NCBI GenBank assembly: GCA_030151255.1
Contig: JASLED010000042.1
Location: 1 to 52,826 of the forward strand
DNA from: Flavobacterium sp.
Lineage (GTDB): Bacteria; Bacteroidota; Bacteroidia; Flavobacteriales; Flavobacteriaceae
Reading direction: 5' to 3'
DNA: 52,826 nucleotides
Each line of letters begins with the position of its first letter. Position 1 is the first letter of the stretch. Both the position numbers and the translations under genes were made by a program. The notes beneath the pieces were generated by a model that was given only the letters and a program-made list of their open reading frames with translations, was not told the DNA's origin and searched no databases. This document shows positions 44,514 through 52,684 of this stretch, in pieces.

Positions 44514-44676
44514 ATGATTGGAAAAAGTGTAAGTGTAAAGAAGTCCAATCATTTTATAAAGAAATATATAAGTGTTGTATATATAGTATGTGTTGGTTTT
44601 CAAATATAGTGTTTGAAGATAAAAGTGTAGTTAAAAAGAAAAAAAAGGAAAGCCGACAAGCTTTCCTTTTTTGTTT
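44514..44676 (+). ncRNA. Possible small RNA with two hairpins
   Basis: No protein-coding frame is seen here. ATGATTGGA (44514-44522) and its exact complement TCCAATCAT (44544-44552) enclose a 21-nt loop holding GTGTAA twice. About 90 bases on, a perfect 13-bp terminator (44641-44672) has no gene in front of it on the plus strand. This is the layout of a short noncoding transcript. No convincing -33/-7 pair was found; TAAGTTTT at 44476-44483 is a weak -7. The opposite strand is also possible. Confidence 0.35.
44641..44676. terminator. Orphan intrinsic terminator
   Basis: Perfect 13-bp arms 44641-44653 and 44660-44672, loop CGACAA, A-run before and T-run after. The Crp/Fnr gene starts to its left and reads away; no gene reads into it on either strand. 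Confidence 0.85.
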
Positions 44677-45280
44677 ATATCAAATTTTTTAGAGTTGCTT
44701 TAGTCGATCTGCCGACGTTTTTTTTACCTTAAATCTCTTTCCCTTATTTTTATTTTATTAACATAATTTTTTTTCATTTGAATATTGAATAGTTTTTATA
44801 GTCAAAATAGATGAATATTGACTTTTTTATTTTCTTCTTTATTTTTAACACATTGATTATCAGATAATTGACTTATGTATGGTGTTTTTGGTTTTTTATG
44901 TATTTAAAAATCATAAAAAAAGTTAATAAAATATATTAAATTAATATTTTTATAGTTTTTAATAATAAATATTTATAAATGCTTTTTTTGTTAAAATTTA
45001 TAAATGTTATTTTTTTTGTTATAGGTTCTAAATTTTTTTAATTTTTAATAAAAAAAGTAAAAAAAAGTTTATTAATATTGTTTTTTTATGATTTTTTTTG
45101 ATTAAAATTTATTATTGATTTTTTAAGTAGTTGAAAAAAATGCGTTTTAATAGCTGTTTTTGGTAAAAAAGAGTAGTAATTGTTGTAACTAATTGTTAAA
45201 TTGTAGATGTATTTCACAATGAAATAGTGTATAATAAATAGATTGAATAACAATTATTGAACCCCTTAATATACCATGTT
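44677..45280. other. Extremely AT-rich noncoding block before the lipoprotein gene
   Basis: No gene is seen. Bases 44881-45120 are about 10% G+C by eye, far below the surrounding third, with long T and A runs. A short direct repeat, TTTATAAATG followed by T-rich DNA and GTTA, occurs twice around 44972-45022. GTCG-6-CGAC followed by eight T (44703-44725) is a weak second terminator. TATTTCA-CAA-TGAAATA (45210-45226) is a perfect palindrome 55 bases before the lipoprotein ATG and may be its operator. Confidence 0.6.
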
Positions 45281-45730
45281 ATGAAAAACTGTTTTAAACG
45301 CACTTTTTTTACCTTATTAATAGGGTTAGGTGCACTAAATGTAGTAAGCTGTAGTAATGACAGTGAAAGTAGAAACGAAGTTACTAAAACAGAAAGAGTA
45401 GCAGATAAAGTTACTTTAAAGAAAAAATGGGTTGTAGCTCATTTTTATTTTAATGAGAATGTAAATTCTGCATTAAAATTCAAATATCAAGTTGCAAATG
45501 TCCATATAGATTTGGATAATGACAATTTTAGTGCATTAGATCATTATTCATTAAGTTCTGATTCTGGAAATTGGAATTTAAATGGGGAGATTATTACATT
45601 GCATAGCAATAACGATAAAGAAAAATATCGTTTTAAAATTGTAGAATTAACAAATAGTTCTTTAGTGGTAGAAGTTATCGATCATAAAGAATTAGCCCAA
45701 ATTGAATTAGTTTCTTTAGAAAAGAAATAA
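45281..45730 (+). CDS. Small lipoprotein, lipocalin-like
   Basis: From ATG 45281 the 149-residue protein has a lipoprotein signal with lipobox VVSC (Cys at about 24) and a Ser/Asp/Glu-rich spacer. The mature part has about eight short beta strands (KKKWVVAHFYF, VANVHIDLDND, GNWNLNGEIITLHS, YRFKIVELTNSSLVVEV), the pattern of the small lipocalin-like lipoproteins of Bacteroidota. An upstream in-frame TTG (45257) would add eight residues before the signal and is unlikely. Ligand and role unknown. The gene is monocistronic with an AT-rich leader and a terminator. Confidence 0.75.
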   Translation: MKNCFKRTFFTLLIGLGALNVVSCSNDSESRNEVTKTERVADKVTLKKKWVVAHFYFNENVNSALKFKYQVANVHIDLDNDNFSALDHYSLSSDSGNWNLNGEIITLHSNNDKEKYRFKIVELTNSSLVVEVIDHKELAQIELVSLEKK

Positions 45731-45743
45731 CTAAATTTCAAAT

Positions 45744-45774
45744 AAAAAGACTTGCTTCCCTAGCAAGTCTTTTT
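45744..45774 (+). terminator. Terminator of the lipocalin-like gene
   Basis: Perfect 13-bp arms 45744-45756 and 45762-45774, 5-nt loop; T-run forms the outer arm. Confidence 0.92.
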
Positions 45775-45827
45775 ATTTAATACATATAGCTTTAAATTTG
45801 TACCTTTATCCTTCTAATTATACCTTT

Positions 45828-47258
45828 ATGCTAAAACGTTTTGCCTATCTTTTTTGCTTGTTTTTATTTACGTTTACTGTATATTCTCAAGAACAATCAA
45901 AGTTAAATAAGTTGGTAAATGTATTTGTAGATGACTACAATAGTGGTAACTATGACGATTTTTATCATCATTTTTCAACTTCTCTTCAAAGTAAAATTTC
46001 ATTAAATACTTTTGAAACTTTTTTAAAAGAAATGAAACAAAATTTAGGAGCTATCGTAAATATCGAATTTTATGGCTTCAATGATGATGATTCAAGTTTA
46101 TTTAAAACGCAATTTGAAAAAGAAACGGCTTTGGTTAATTTTGCTTTTGATAAAGAATCGAATGTACTTGGATTTCGAATCTTAGATTACGTTAATCAAG
46201 AAGAATACAAAGAAAAAATATCAAAATTAACTATTGAAAACATTATAAGTAATGCAAGCCTTGATTTAAAATTAAACGAACAGCTTGCTGTTGCTATTAT
46301 ACAAGAAGGAAAGGTAACTTATTATGGAATAGAGAATAAGAATGGTAAAATTAATTCTATCAGTAATAAAAATAGCTTTTTTGGAGTAGGTACATTTAGT
46401 TCTATTTTTACGAATACCTTATTAGCACAAGCCATTGTAGAAAAAAAAATAACGCTTTGGGAAGATATTAATCGTTTTTATCCAGCGCGTTTTAAAGATG
46501 GTTTAAAAATATCATTTTCTAGCTTGGCTAATGGAAAAAACGAATTACCTTTTTTTCCAACCGATCATATTATCAACAGTAATTATGTTAGAAATAGTAA
46601 GAAAAAAAACAAAAATACTGTTTATGGAAATCCTTTAATAGCTAGTTATCTAGAAAATGAAATTGTTTTAGATACAATTACAAAACAAAGTAATTTTTCG
46701 GTTTTTGGAACAAGTGTTTTAGGCGATGCTTTAGTAAGGGTAAATAAAAAACCTTTTACAGAATTGTATCAAATAGGAATAATTGATCGTTATCAGCTAC
46801 ATAATACAAGTTTAACCAAAACCAAGAAAATGAAAATGGTTGAACCTGTATCAAAGCTGGCAAAAGATTTAATGTCAGATCCAAGTTATAATGATTTTTT
46901 CTTGCCATCAACTCAAGGAATTTCAACTGTTTCAGATATAGCAAAATATTTACAGTATTATTTTGAACCAAATTATCCAGAATTAAAATTAATGGAAAAA
47001 CCAACAGCAATGGTCACTCCTGATGATTGGCTGAGCTTGGGATGGCGAATTAACTTTTTTGCAACAAAAGAATCAATTTATTTTCATAGAGGTGTAGATA
47101 TTTCATACGCAAACTTCATAAGTTTTAGCCCAGAAAGAAATGAAGCAATTGTAATAATGATAAATTGTGCCGAAAATTCAAGCATCAATTTAATCGAAAA
47201 TCTAAGTTATCAATTGTGGTCAAAATTAGTTTTTCAGACAACCGATGTCAATTTATAA
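45828..47258 (+). CDS. Exported beta-lactamase-fold protein lacking catalytic residues, with N-terminal DUF3887-like domain
   Basis: From ATG 45828 the 476-residue protein has a signal peptide (about 1-21, VYSQ), a DUF3887-like domain (about 25-125: FVDDYNSGNYDDFYHHFS) and a serine beta-lactamase/S12-like domain (about 150-470). The position of SxxK reads T189-F-S-S192, so Ser and Lys are both lost, and YxN reads Q287-S-N; only H420-R-G keeps the HxG pattern. It is probably a binding or sensing protein, not a hydrolase. The upstream TTG at 45798-45800 belongs to a -7 box TAAATTTG (45793-45800), which supports the later ATG. Confidence 0.75.
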   Translation: MLKRFAYLFCLFLFTFTVYSQEQSKLNKLVNVFVDDYNSGNYDDFYHHFSTSLQSKISLNTFETFLKEMKQNLGAIVNIEFYGFNDDDSSLFKTQFEKETALVNFAFDKESNVLGFRILDYVNQEEYKEKISKLTIENIISNASLDLKLNEQLAVAIIQEGKVTYYGIENKNGKINSISNKNSFFGVGTFSSIFTNTLLAQAIVEKKITLWEDINRFYPARFKDGLKISFSSLANGKNELPFFPTDHIINSNYVRNSKKKNKNTVYGNPLIASYLENEIVLDTITKQSNFSVFGTSVLGDALVRVNKKPFTELYQIGIIDRYQLHNTSLTKTKKMKMVEPVSKLAKDLMSDPSYNDFFLPSTQGISTVSDIAKYLQYYFEPNYPELKLMEKPTAMVTPDDWLSLGWRINFFATKESIYFHRGVDISYANFISFSPERNEAIVIMINCAENSSINLIENLSYQLWSKLVFQTTDVNL

Positions 47259-47285
47259 AAAGTTCGAATTTATTCGAACTTTTTT
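47257..47285 (+). terminator. Terminator of the beta-lactamase-like gene
   Basis: Perfect 12-bp arms 47257-47268 and 47273-47284; the stop codon overlaps the left arm. Confidence 0.9.
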
Positions 47286-47510
47286 AATATCAGCTATTTA
47301 GTGCTAAAAAATGTCAATGAAGCTAAAATTTATCTTTTTTAGGTGCTAACTAAATAAAACTATAAGTTCACGTATTCACATCAAGTAAATTCCACCATAA
47401 AAATTACTTTAGTACCTGAAGAACAATCTTTCTTTAGCATGCTTTCATATCAAAAAAACAATTATTAATTAATAGATATGGAAAAACACTTTTTTAATTT
47501 TTATTGAGTT

Positions 47511-49232
47511 ATGGCAGTACAATTTTATCCAGATTATCCGATTTCTTTTGTTGAAAAAAAACTTTATTCTATTCTAGAAAGCGGTAATAAAAATGAATGG
47601 ATAATTTATAGAGAGCTTTTAATTTGGCTTACTCAAAGTACAGAAAATTGGTATGTTTGGTACAATCATCATAGTTTAGTTGAGCCACAAAATAATATTG
47701 ATAAAAACACTGAATCTGACAGCTATTTTATTATTTTAAATCAACGAGGAATAGTTGTATTGAAGGTAAATACCGGGGAAATAGAAGTTACAAAACAAGA
47801 TTTTTTTATAAGAGAAGGTAATAATTTGCAAAAAATTTCAAATCCGTTATCACAAGCAAAACAGTATAAATACTTAGTTCGAAAACAATTTTTAAAACAA
47901 TTCAATCAAGTACTTCTTACCGAAGCAATAGCATTACCTTCAACAATAATCAATAATAATACATCTTTTGTAGATAAAGCTTTAATTTACAGTAAACAAA
48001 CAAAAGAAAATCAGAAACAAAATATCGAAACATTTTTGATTTCGGTATTAGAAAAACAAAAAGAAAAGTATTCGTTTTTTCATCAATTTAAGTTTCAAAC
48101 CTTATCTGAAGATTTGTTGGAAACAATAGCGAAAAAAATGAATATCAATAGGCAAGAAGAAGATTTGTTTGAAACTCCAAACACTGCCGAATGGTTGGGT
48201 GTAAATAATACAGCGGTTTTACAAGCGTTATCTTGCAATCCGAGAATTATGATTAAAGGCAAAGCAGGCACAGGAAAAACTACTTTAGCTTATACTTATG
48301 CAGATCAGAATAGAGATTTAAAAGGCTTATTTGTGTGTTCTAGCTTGTTTCTTCAAACAGCTGCTCAAAATAAATTTAACGAAAGAGAAATAAATATTAA
48401 AGTTATTAATTATAACGAGTTTGTAATTGAGAATAATAAAGATTTATCGCCTCAAAAAATTAAAAATTTATCATACGATGAATTTGCTATAAAAACCAAA
48501 ATTGCAATAGAAAATTATTTAGCAAATAATGGCGAGCGTTTCGACTATATTATTGTTGATGAAGCTGAAGAGTTGTTTGATAAAAATCTAGATACTTTTT
48601 TAGATAAAATGTGTGTTACTGGCAACGGACTTTTGCAAGGAAAATCAGTTGTACTTTATGATTTTAAACAAAGCTTCAATAATAGATTGAGAGAGAATAA
48701 AGAATTTGCACAACTTATACGATCTAGTTTTGTTCATTATAAATTAAAAACAAATAAACGTAATAGTGCTAATAAAGAGATAATAGAACTTGCACTTGAT
48801 GCTGATTATCAGCCTAAAGATATTATGAATATGTTGTATTATAAAAATAAAGCACATATTCGTTTTCATGAAATTACTACCGAAAAAGACTTTCAGAAAT
48901 TGATAAGCAATTATGAAACAGATTGCACAAATTCCGCCTTTTCTTTCAACAACAATGATACAATTTTTTTGGTTCAAGCTAAGCTGTTAAAACAACAAGA
49001 ATTTGTTGAAAAGATTTTCAAACAAGAAGGAATATATGATTTTTCAACTCAAATTGTTTCCGATAATACGTTACCTAAATATACTACACCAATAAAATTT
49101 AAAGGACTTGAGCGAAAACACGTTATTTTAATTGTAGGCAAACCCAATAAAATAAGTAGCCATGAGTGGTATGTTGGCATTACACGTGCTGTTGAAAATA
49201 TAGATGTTATACATATAAATATAAAGAAATAA
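47511..49232 (+). CDS. Superfamily I helicase-like ATPase with degenerate NERD-like N-terminus
   Basis: The 573-residue cytoplasmic protein has an N-terminal domain (about 15-130) resembling NERD nuclease domains, with SDSYFIILNQRGIVVLKVNT, but the catalytic E-x-K reads K85-V-N87. A UvrD-like ATPase follows: Walker A GKAGTGKTT (250-258), Walker B IIVDEAEEL (D350-E351), and motif VI YVGITRAVENIDVIHI with Arg559. Such NERD-helicases are thought to process DNA and appear in defence islands. No methylase or other defence gene is next to it; a DUF1232 gene follows 36 bases later. Substrate and role are unknown. Confidence 0.82.
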   Translation: MAVQFYPDYPISFVEKKLYSILESGNKNEWIIYRELLIWLTQSTENWYVWYNHHSLVEPQNNIDKNTESDSYFIILNQRGIVVLKVNTGEIEVTKQDFFIREGNNLQKISNPLSQAKQYKYLVRKQFLKQFNQVLLTEAIALPSTIINNNTSFVDKALIYSKQTKENQKQNIETFLISVLEKQKEKYSFFHQFKFQTLSEDLLETIAKKMNINRQEEDLFETPNTAEWLGVNNTAVLQALSCNPRIMIKGKAGTGKTTLAYTYADQNRDLKGLFVCSSLFLQTAAQNKFNEREINIKVINYNEFVIENNKDLSPQKIKNLSYDEFAIKTKIAIENYLANNGERFDYIIVDEAEELFDKNLDTFLDKMCVTGNGLLQGKSVVLYDFKQSFNNRLRENKEFAQLIRSSFVHYKLKTNKRNSANKEIIELALDADYQPKDIMNMLYYKNKAHIRFHEITTEKDFQKLISNYETDCTNSAFSFNNNDTIFLVQAKLLKQQEFVEKIFKQEGIYDFSTQIVSDNTLPKYTTPIKFKGLERKHVILIVGKPNKISSHEWYVGITRAVENIDVIHINIKK

Positions 49233-49268
49233 CTCACCAAACTTCACCTACTAGAAATTATTAAAATT

Positions 49269-49628
49269 ATGATGAATTATGATGAAAAACTAAATGCAGA
49301 CGAACTTTTTTTGTATTACAACGGAAAAAGTATTAGCCAAAAAGACTTTAAGCAAGCAGAAAAAAAAGCTTCTAATTTAAGAGATAAAACAATCGAATTC
49401 AGAATGTTATTAACTATTTTTAAAGATGTTAGAAATGGCAGTTACAATATCAGTCTAAAAAATTTGAGCATAATTAGCGCTGCTATATTATATGTTGTGT
49501 CTCCTATAGATGCTATTCCAGATTTAATTCCATTTTTTGGATGGACAGATGATATTGCCGTTGTTGGGTTTGCTATGAAGCACCTGTCTGAAGTTTTATT
49601 TGATTATAAGCAAGTAAAAAAGTTTTGA
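49269..49628 (+). CDS. DUF1232 (YkvA-like) membrane-associated protein
   Basis: The 119-residue protein carries the DUF1232 signature AILYVVSPIDAIPDLIPFFG (about 74-93) then WTDDIAVVGFA, forming one membrane-associated hairpin; the N-terminal 65 residues are charged and helical. The family has no assigned function. Two start codons are adjacent (ATG 49269 and 49272). It lies 36 bases after the helicase gene on the same strand and ends at a terminator, so the two are probably co-transcribed. Confidence 0.87.
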   Translation: MMNYDEKLNADELFLYYNGKSISQKDFKQAEKKASNLRDKTIEFRMLLTIFKDVRNGSYNISLKNLSIISAAILYVVSPIDAIPDLIPFFGWTDDIAVVGFAMKHLSEVLFDYKQVKKF

Positions 49629-49638
49629 TTAAAATTCT

Positions 49639-49672
49639 AAAAACAGATATATAAATTATATCTGTTTTTTTT
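49639..49672 (+). terminator. Terminator after DUF1232
   Basis: Perfect 13-bp arms 49639-49651 and 49657-49669, 5-nt loop, T-run. Confidence 0.92.
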
Positions 49673-49800
49673 ATGTTGATCTTGAGATTATTATATCAGT
49701 GCAATTATTTATAAAAAGATTTTTAACTTTAAATATTGCGTTTTGTTTTTTGATTTAAAAAAAAATAATTAAGTTTATTTAAAATTTTAAATAATTAATT

Positions 49801-50451
49801 ATGAAAAGTACTTTGTTAGAAAAGATTCAAAGCCGTATTAATCATTGGTACATTCCTGTTGTTGTTGGTATCCTATTTGTTATTTTAGGATTATATGTAA
49901 TGCTTACTCCAATTGCTGCTTATTTATCATTAGCAATTATTTTTAGTTGGTTGTTTATCTTTTCAGGAATTGCAGAAATGTCATTTGCTGTTACAAATAA
50001 ACAAGGAATGCACAACTGGGGATGGATATTTTTCTCTGGTGTTGTAGATTTTTTATTAGGTTTACTTTTAATTTCAAATCCTACAGTAACTTTAGAAATA
50101 TTACCTATTTATGTAGGAATTGTTTTAATGTTTAAATCAATAAGAGGAATGAGCATTGCAATGGATTTAAAACAATATGGTGTAAAAAATGGAGCAGGTT
50201 CATTAATGTTCTTGTGTGCTTTAGGTATTGTATTTTCAATTTTTATGATTTCTAATGTAGAATTTGGTGCATTTACAGTTGTTTATTGGACAGCTTTTTC
50301 GCTTATTATGTTTGGTTTCTTCAACATAACTATCGGAGTTAAGTTTAAATCTGTAAAGGATAAAAGTGCTAATATTAGTCAAGATTTAGCAGATAGAATT
50401 AGCAAAATTAAAGAAGAAATTAATCAAGCAGTTGGTGATAAAAACTTCTAA
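49801..50451 (+). CDS. HdeD-like DUF308 membrane protein
   Basis: The 216-residue inner-membrane protein has about six hydrophobic segments (for example VVVGILFVILGLYVMLTPIA, WIFFSGVVDFLLGLLLISNP, YVGIVLMFKSIRGMSIAMDL) in the two three-helix repeats of the HdeD/DUF308 family. HdeD is tied to acid resistance in E. coli, but most members have no known role. The C-terminal tail (about 185-216) is a charged helix, DKSANISQDLADRISKIKEE. It is monocistronic between a terminator and the META gene. Confidence 0.87.
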   Translation: MKSTLLEKIQSRINHWYIPVVVGILFVILGLYVMLTPIAAYLSLAIIFSWLFIFSGIAEMSFAVTNKQGMHNWGWIFFSGVVDFLLGLLLISNPTVTLEILPIYVGIVLMFKSIRGMSIAMDLKQYGVKNGAGSLMFLCALGIVFSIFMISNVEFGAFTVVYWTAFSLIMFGFFNITIGVKFKSVKDKSANISQDLADRISKIKEEINQAVGDKNF

Positions 50452-50509
50452 TAGCTAGTTACTTTTTATAATTAAGAAAAAATTATAATAAGCAACACTT
50501 TTTTTACTG

Positions 50510-50517
50510 TACTTTTG
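50510..50517 (+). promoter_or_regulatory. -7 promoter box of the META lipoprotein gene
   Basis: TACTTTTG is a perfect TAnnTTTG box 15 bases before the ATG; no clear -33 TTG at the expected distance. Confidence 0.45.
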
Positions 50518-50532
50518 ACTTAAAGTAAACAT

Positions 50533-50997
50533 ATGAAAAGTAAAATTTTAATAGCTATTGCGGCAATGGGAATATTGTCTTTTAGCTGTAAAACAACAAA
50601 AAGTACAACAAAAGAATCTAACGTAAAAGAAATGAATTACGATAAATTAGAAGGAGGATGGACTTTAGAAAGTATTGTGGTGCCAGGTACAGAAGGTAAA
50701 AAAGTTACAGATTTATATCCTAATAAAATGCCATCTATCAATTTTGATATACCACAACAAAAAGTATACGGAAACAATGGATGTAATAGCTATAACGGAC
50801 CACTAGAGGTTAGAGAAAACAAATCTTTAAAAATTGGTGCAGAAAGAATGGCTACTACAATGATGTTTTGTGAAGGTGTTGACGACAGAAGTTTTATGAA
50901 AGGTTTAAGTATGGTAACTGATTATAAAATTGAAGGAGATAAATTGTTACTTATTCACGATAGCGTTGTAATAATGATTTTCGAAAAAAGCAAGTAA
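50533..50997 (+). CDS. META domain lipoprotein (HslJ-like)
   Basis: A 154-residue lipoprotein with lipobox SFSC (Cys about 19), a Lys/Thr/Ser-rich spacer, and a META domain (about 40-152): LEGGWTLESIVVPG, the conserved GNNGCNSYNGPLEV, AERMATTMMFCEG, and the closing LLIHDSVVIMIFEK. META domains are small beta-rich modules shared with HslJ, which affects novobiocin resistance in E. coli; the role here is unknown. C-x-SY and MMFC keep two Cys that may pair. It ends at a terminator shared with the MFS gene. Confidence 0.9.
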   Translation: MKSKILIAIAAMGILSFSCKTTKSTTKESNVKEMNYDKLEGGWTLESIVVPGTEGKKVTDLYPNKMPSINFDIPQQKVYGNNGCNSYNGPLEVRENKSLKIGAERMATTMMFCEGVDDRSFMKGLSMVTDYKIEGDKLLLIHDSVVIMIFEKSK

Positions 50998-51017
50998 TCT
51001 ACAAAAATGAAGTTATA

Positions 51018-51056
51018 AAAAAAATCCAGAAAGAAATATTCTCTCTGGATTTTTTT
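51018..51056. terminator. Bidirectional terminator between META and MFS genes
   Basis: Perfect 13-bp arms 51018-51030 and 51044-51056 around a 13-nt loop, with A-run and T-run forming the outer arms. Confidence 0.9.
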
Positions 51057-51067
51057 ATTCCTATAAA

Positions 51068-52291
51068 TTATTTTCGTTTGATTAATTTATCAACTTTCAG
51101 CATCAAAAATATACTAATACACGATACCAAAACAACCAAATAACCTACAATATCATAATTAATCAACGGACTATTTTTAGTTTCCTGATACACAATAGCA
51201 CCAGCAATAGCTGCCGCAATTCCACCAGAAATTTGCTGAATAGAAGAATTTATACTCATAAAAGCCCCTCTGTCTTCACTCTCTGGCACTGCACTTACTA
51301 ATGCAGATGATGGAACCATTCTACTCATAATACCAATCATCATCAAAATATTGGTAACAATTACTAACCAAAATGGAATATTTGCCAAATTGGTATAAAC
51401 CAAACAAACAATCATCAACCAAATAGAAGCTGATGTAAATAAAAGATATTTGCTTACAGCGTCACTTAACTTTCCAATAAAAGGCATTAATAGTAAAGAG
51501 CTAATACCCGAAACCATAAATAATAAAGGTAATTGCTCTGGTAATACACCTAAATTATTCACAGCAAAAATAGTTCCGAAAGGCATCATCATAAATCCTC
51601 CAACAGATAAAAATGCTGTAGCCATAAAACCAACGCGGTAGTTTTTATTGTTTAATGTTTTCCATAAATGAGTTAGCGGTTTATAATCTCTCTGAAGTGC
51701 CAAATGTGCTGTTACTGGTTTTAAATAAAAGCCAATTAATAAAGCAATAATAATAGAAAGAGCCACAATCATAAAAAACGGAGCTTCCCAATACCATAGA
51801 TTAGCAATATACAAACCAATCGGAATTCCTAAAACCTGGCTAGCACCAAATCCCATTTGCACAAATCCCATTACTCGTCCACGTTGTTGCAAACTAAATA
51901 AATCGGTAATAATAGCCATTGATATAGAACCAATTACACCGCCAAATAAGCCCGTAAAAATACGTGCAGCTAAAAGAGTAGGGTATGAATCGGCCAATCC
52001 GCAAAAAAGTGTACCAATTATAAAACCAGAATAAAAGAATAATAATAATTTTTTTCGATCAAATTTATCTGCAAATCCAGCAGTAAGCAGTCCAGAGGCA
52101 CCCGCACTAAAAGCATAAGCAGAAACAGCAATACCAAAATCTTGCGTATCCATATCTAAGCTTTTAAGAAGTAAATCGCCCAATGGAGCCATAACCATAA
52201 AATCTAGAATTACGGTAAATTGTGTAATGGCAAGTATAAAAATGACGAATTTTTCGTACCCTGTAAAGGCTACGTTCTTTGTTTTTTCCAT
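51068..52291 (-). CDS. MFS transporter, drug:proton antiporter-like
   Basis: From ATG 52291 the 407-residue protein has about twelve membrane helices and the MFS loop signature GFADKFDRKKLLLFFY (about 75-90) between helices 2 and 3. Helix 1 carries ILDFMVMAPLGD, as in DHA1-type sugar or drug efflux proteins. The frame is open to 52399, but the extra 36 residues are hydrophobic and start in AT-rich DNA; MEKTKNVAFTGYEKF is the natural beginning with a short charged N-tail. It is transcribed alone. Substrate unknown; a multidrug or arabinose-type exporter is most likely. Confidence 0.88.
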   Translation of the reverse strand: MEKTKNVAFTGYEKFVIFILAITQFTVILDFMVMAPLGDLLLKSLDMDTQDFGIAVSAYAFSAGASGLLTAGFADKFDRKKLLLFFYSGFIIGTLFCGLADSYPTLLAARIFTGLFGGVIGSISMAIITDLFSLQQRGRVMGFVQMGFGASQVLGIPIGLYIANLWYWEAPFFMIVALSIIIALLIGFYLKPVTAHLALQRDYKPLTHLWKTLNNKNYRVGFMATAFLSVGGFMMMPFGTIFAVNNLGVLPEQLPLLFMVSGISSLLLMPFIGKLSDAVSKYLLFTSASIWLMIVCLVYTNLANIPFWLVIVTNILMMIGIMSRMVPSSALVSAVPESEDRGAFMSINSSIQQISGGIAAAIAGAIVYQETKNSPLINYDIVGYLVVLVSCISIFLMLKVDKLIKRK

Positions 52292-52450
52292 AAAAGAATA
52301 AAATGTTTTGAGTTTGTTAGTTTTAACAAGGAGCACAAAGATAAACATTACTTTGCTACTTTTTATAGCAGAATAAAGTAGGTAGAATAGAAATACCAAA
52401 TAATGAATTTTTACATTAAACTGTAAAAAAAAAGTTTAGAAGAGTAATAA

Positions 52451-52588
52451 AATACAGTTCATACCGTAGAAGATAAAACATTTTTTGGAAGATTTGTCAC
52501 ATTAAATTTACAAACAAGATATTACCAATTTGAAATATCAAATTCTGAAACAGATAAGTATTCACAAGGACATTTAGATAAAGACTAG
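52451..52588 (+). pseudogene. Possible gene remnant
   Basis: A 45-codon frame between stops, without a start codon, reads EDKTFFGRFVTLNLQTRYYQ and onward to HLDKD. The residue mix looks more protein-like than the AT-rich surroundings predict, and a terminator follows 22 bases later. It may be the 3' end of a gene eroded beside the insertion sequence. The family is not recognised and chance is not excluded. Confidence 0.25.
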
Positions 52589-52610
52589 AGGTCGCTTGGA
52601 AGTTAAAATG

Positions 52611-52636
52611 CGATAAAACTTATCGTATTATTTTTT
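52611..52636 (+). terminator. Terminator-like hairpin
   Basis: CGATAA (52611-52616), loop AAC, TTATCG (52620-52625), then TATTATTTTTT. It follows only the possible gene remnant. Confidence 0.55.
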
Positions 52637-52684
52637 CTAGAGTTAGTATAGAAAAACAAAATAAAATAGGAAAGAATATTATTT

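Larger units (their letters stand above)
52292..52684. other. Intergenic region between MFS gene and IS982-like element
   Basis: No complete gene is seen. It holds the leader of the MFS gene, a 45-codon open segment that may be a gene remnant (52451-52588), and a terminator (52611-52636). Confidence 0.6.

Noticed and set aside
47291..47357. GTGCTAA direct repeat between the beta-lactamase-like gene and the helicase gene
   Set aside because: Only two 7-base copies in AT-rich DNA; not distinguishable from chance.
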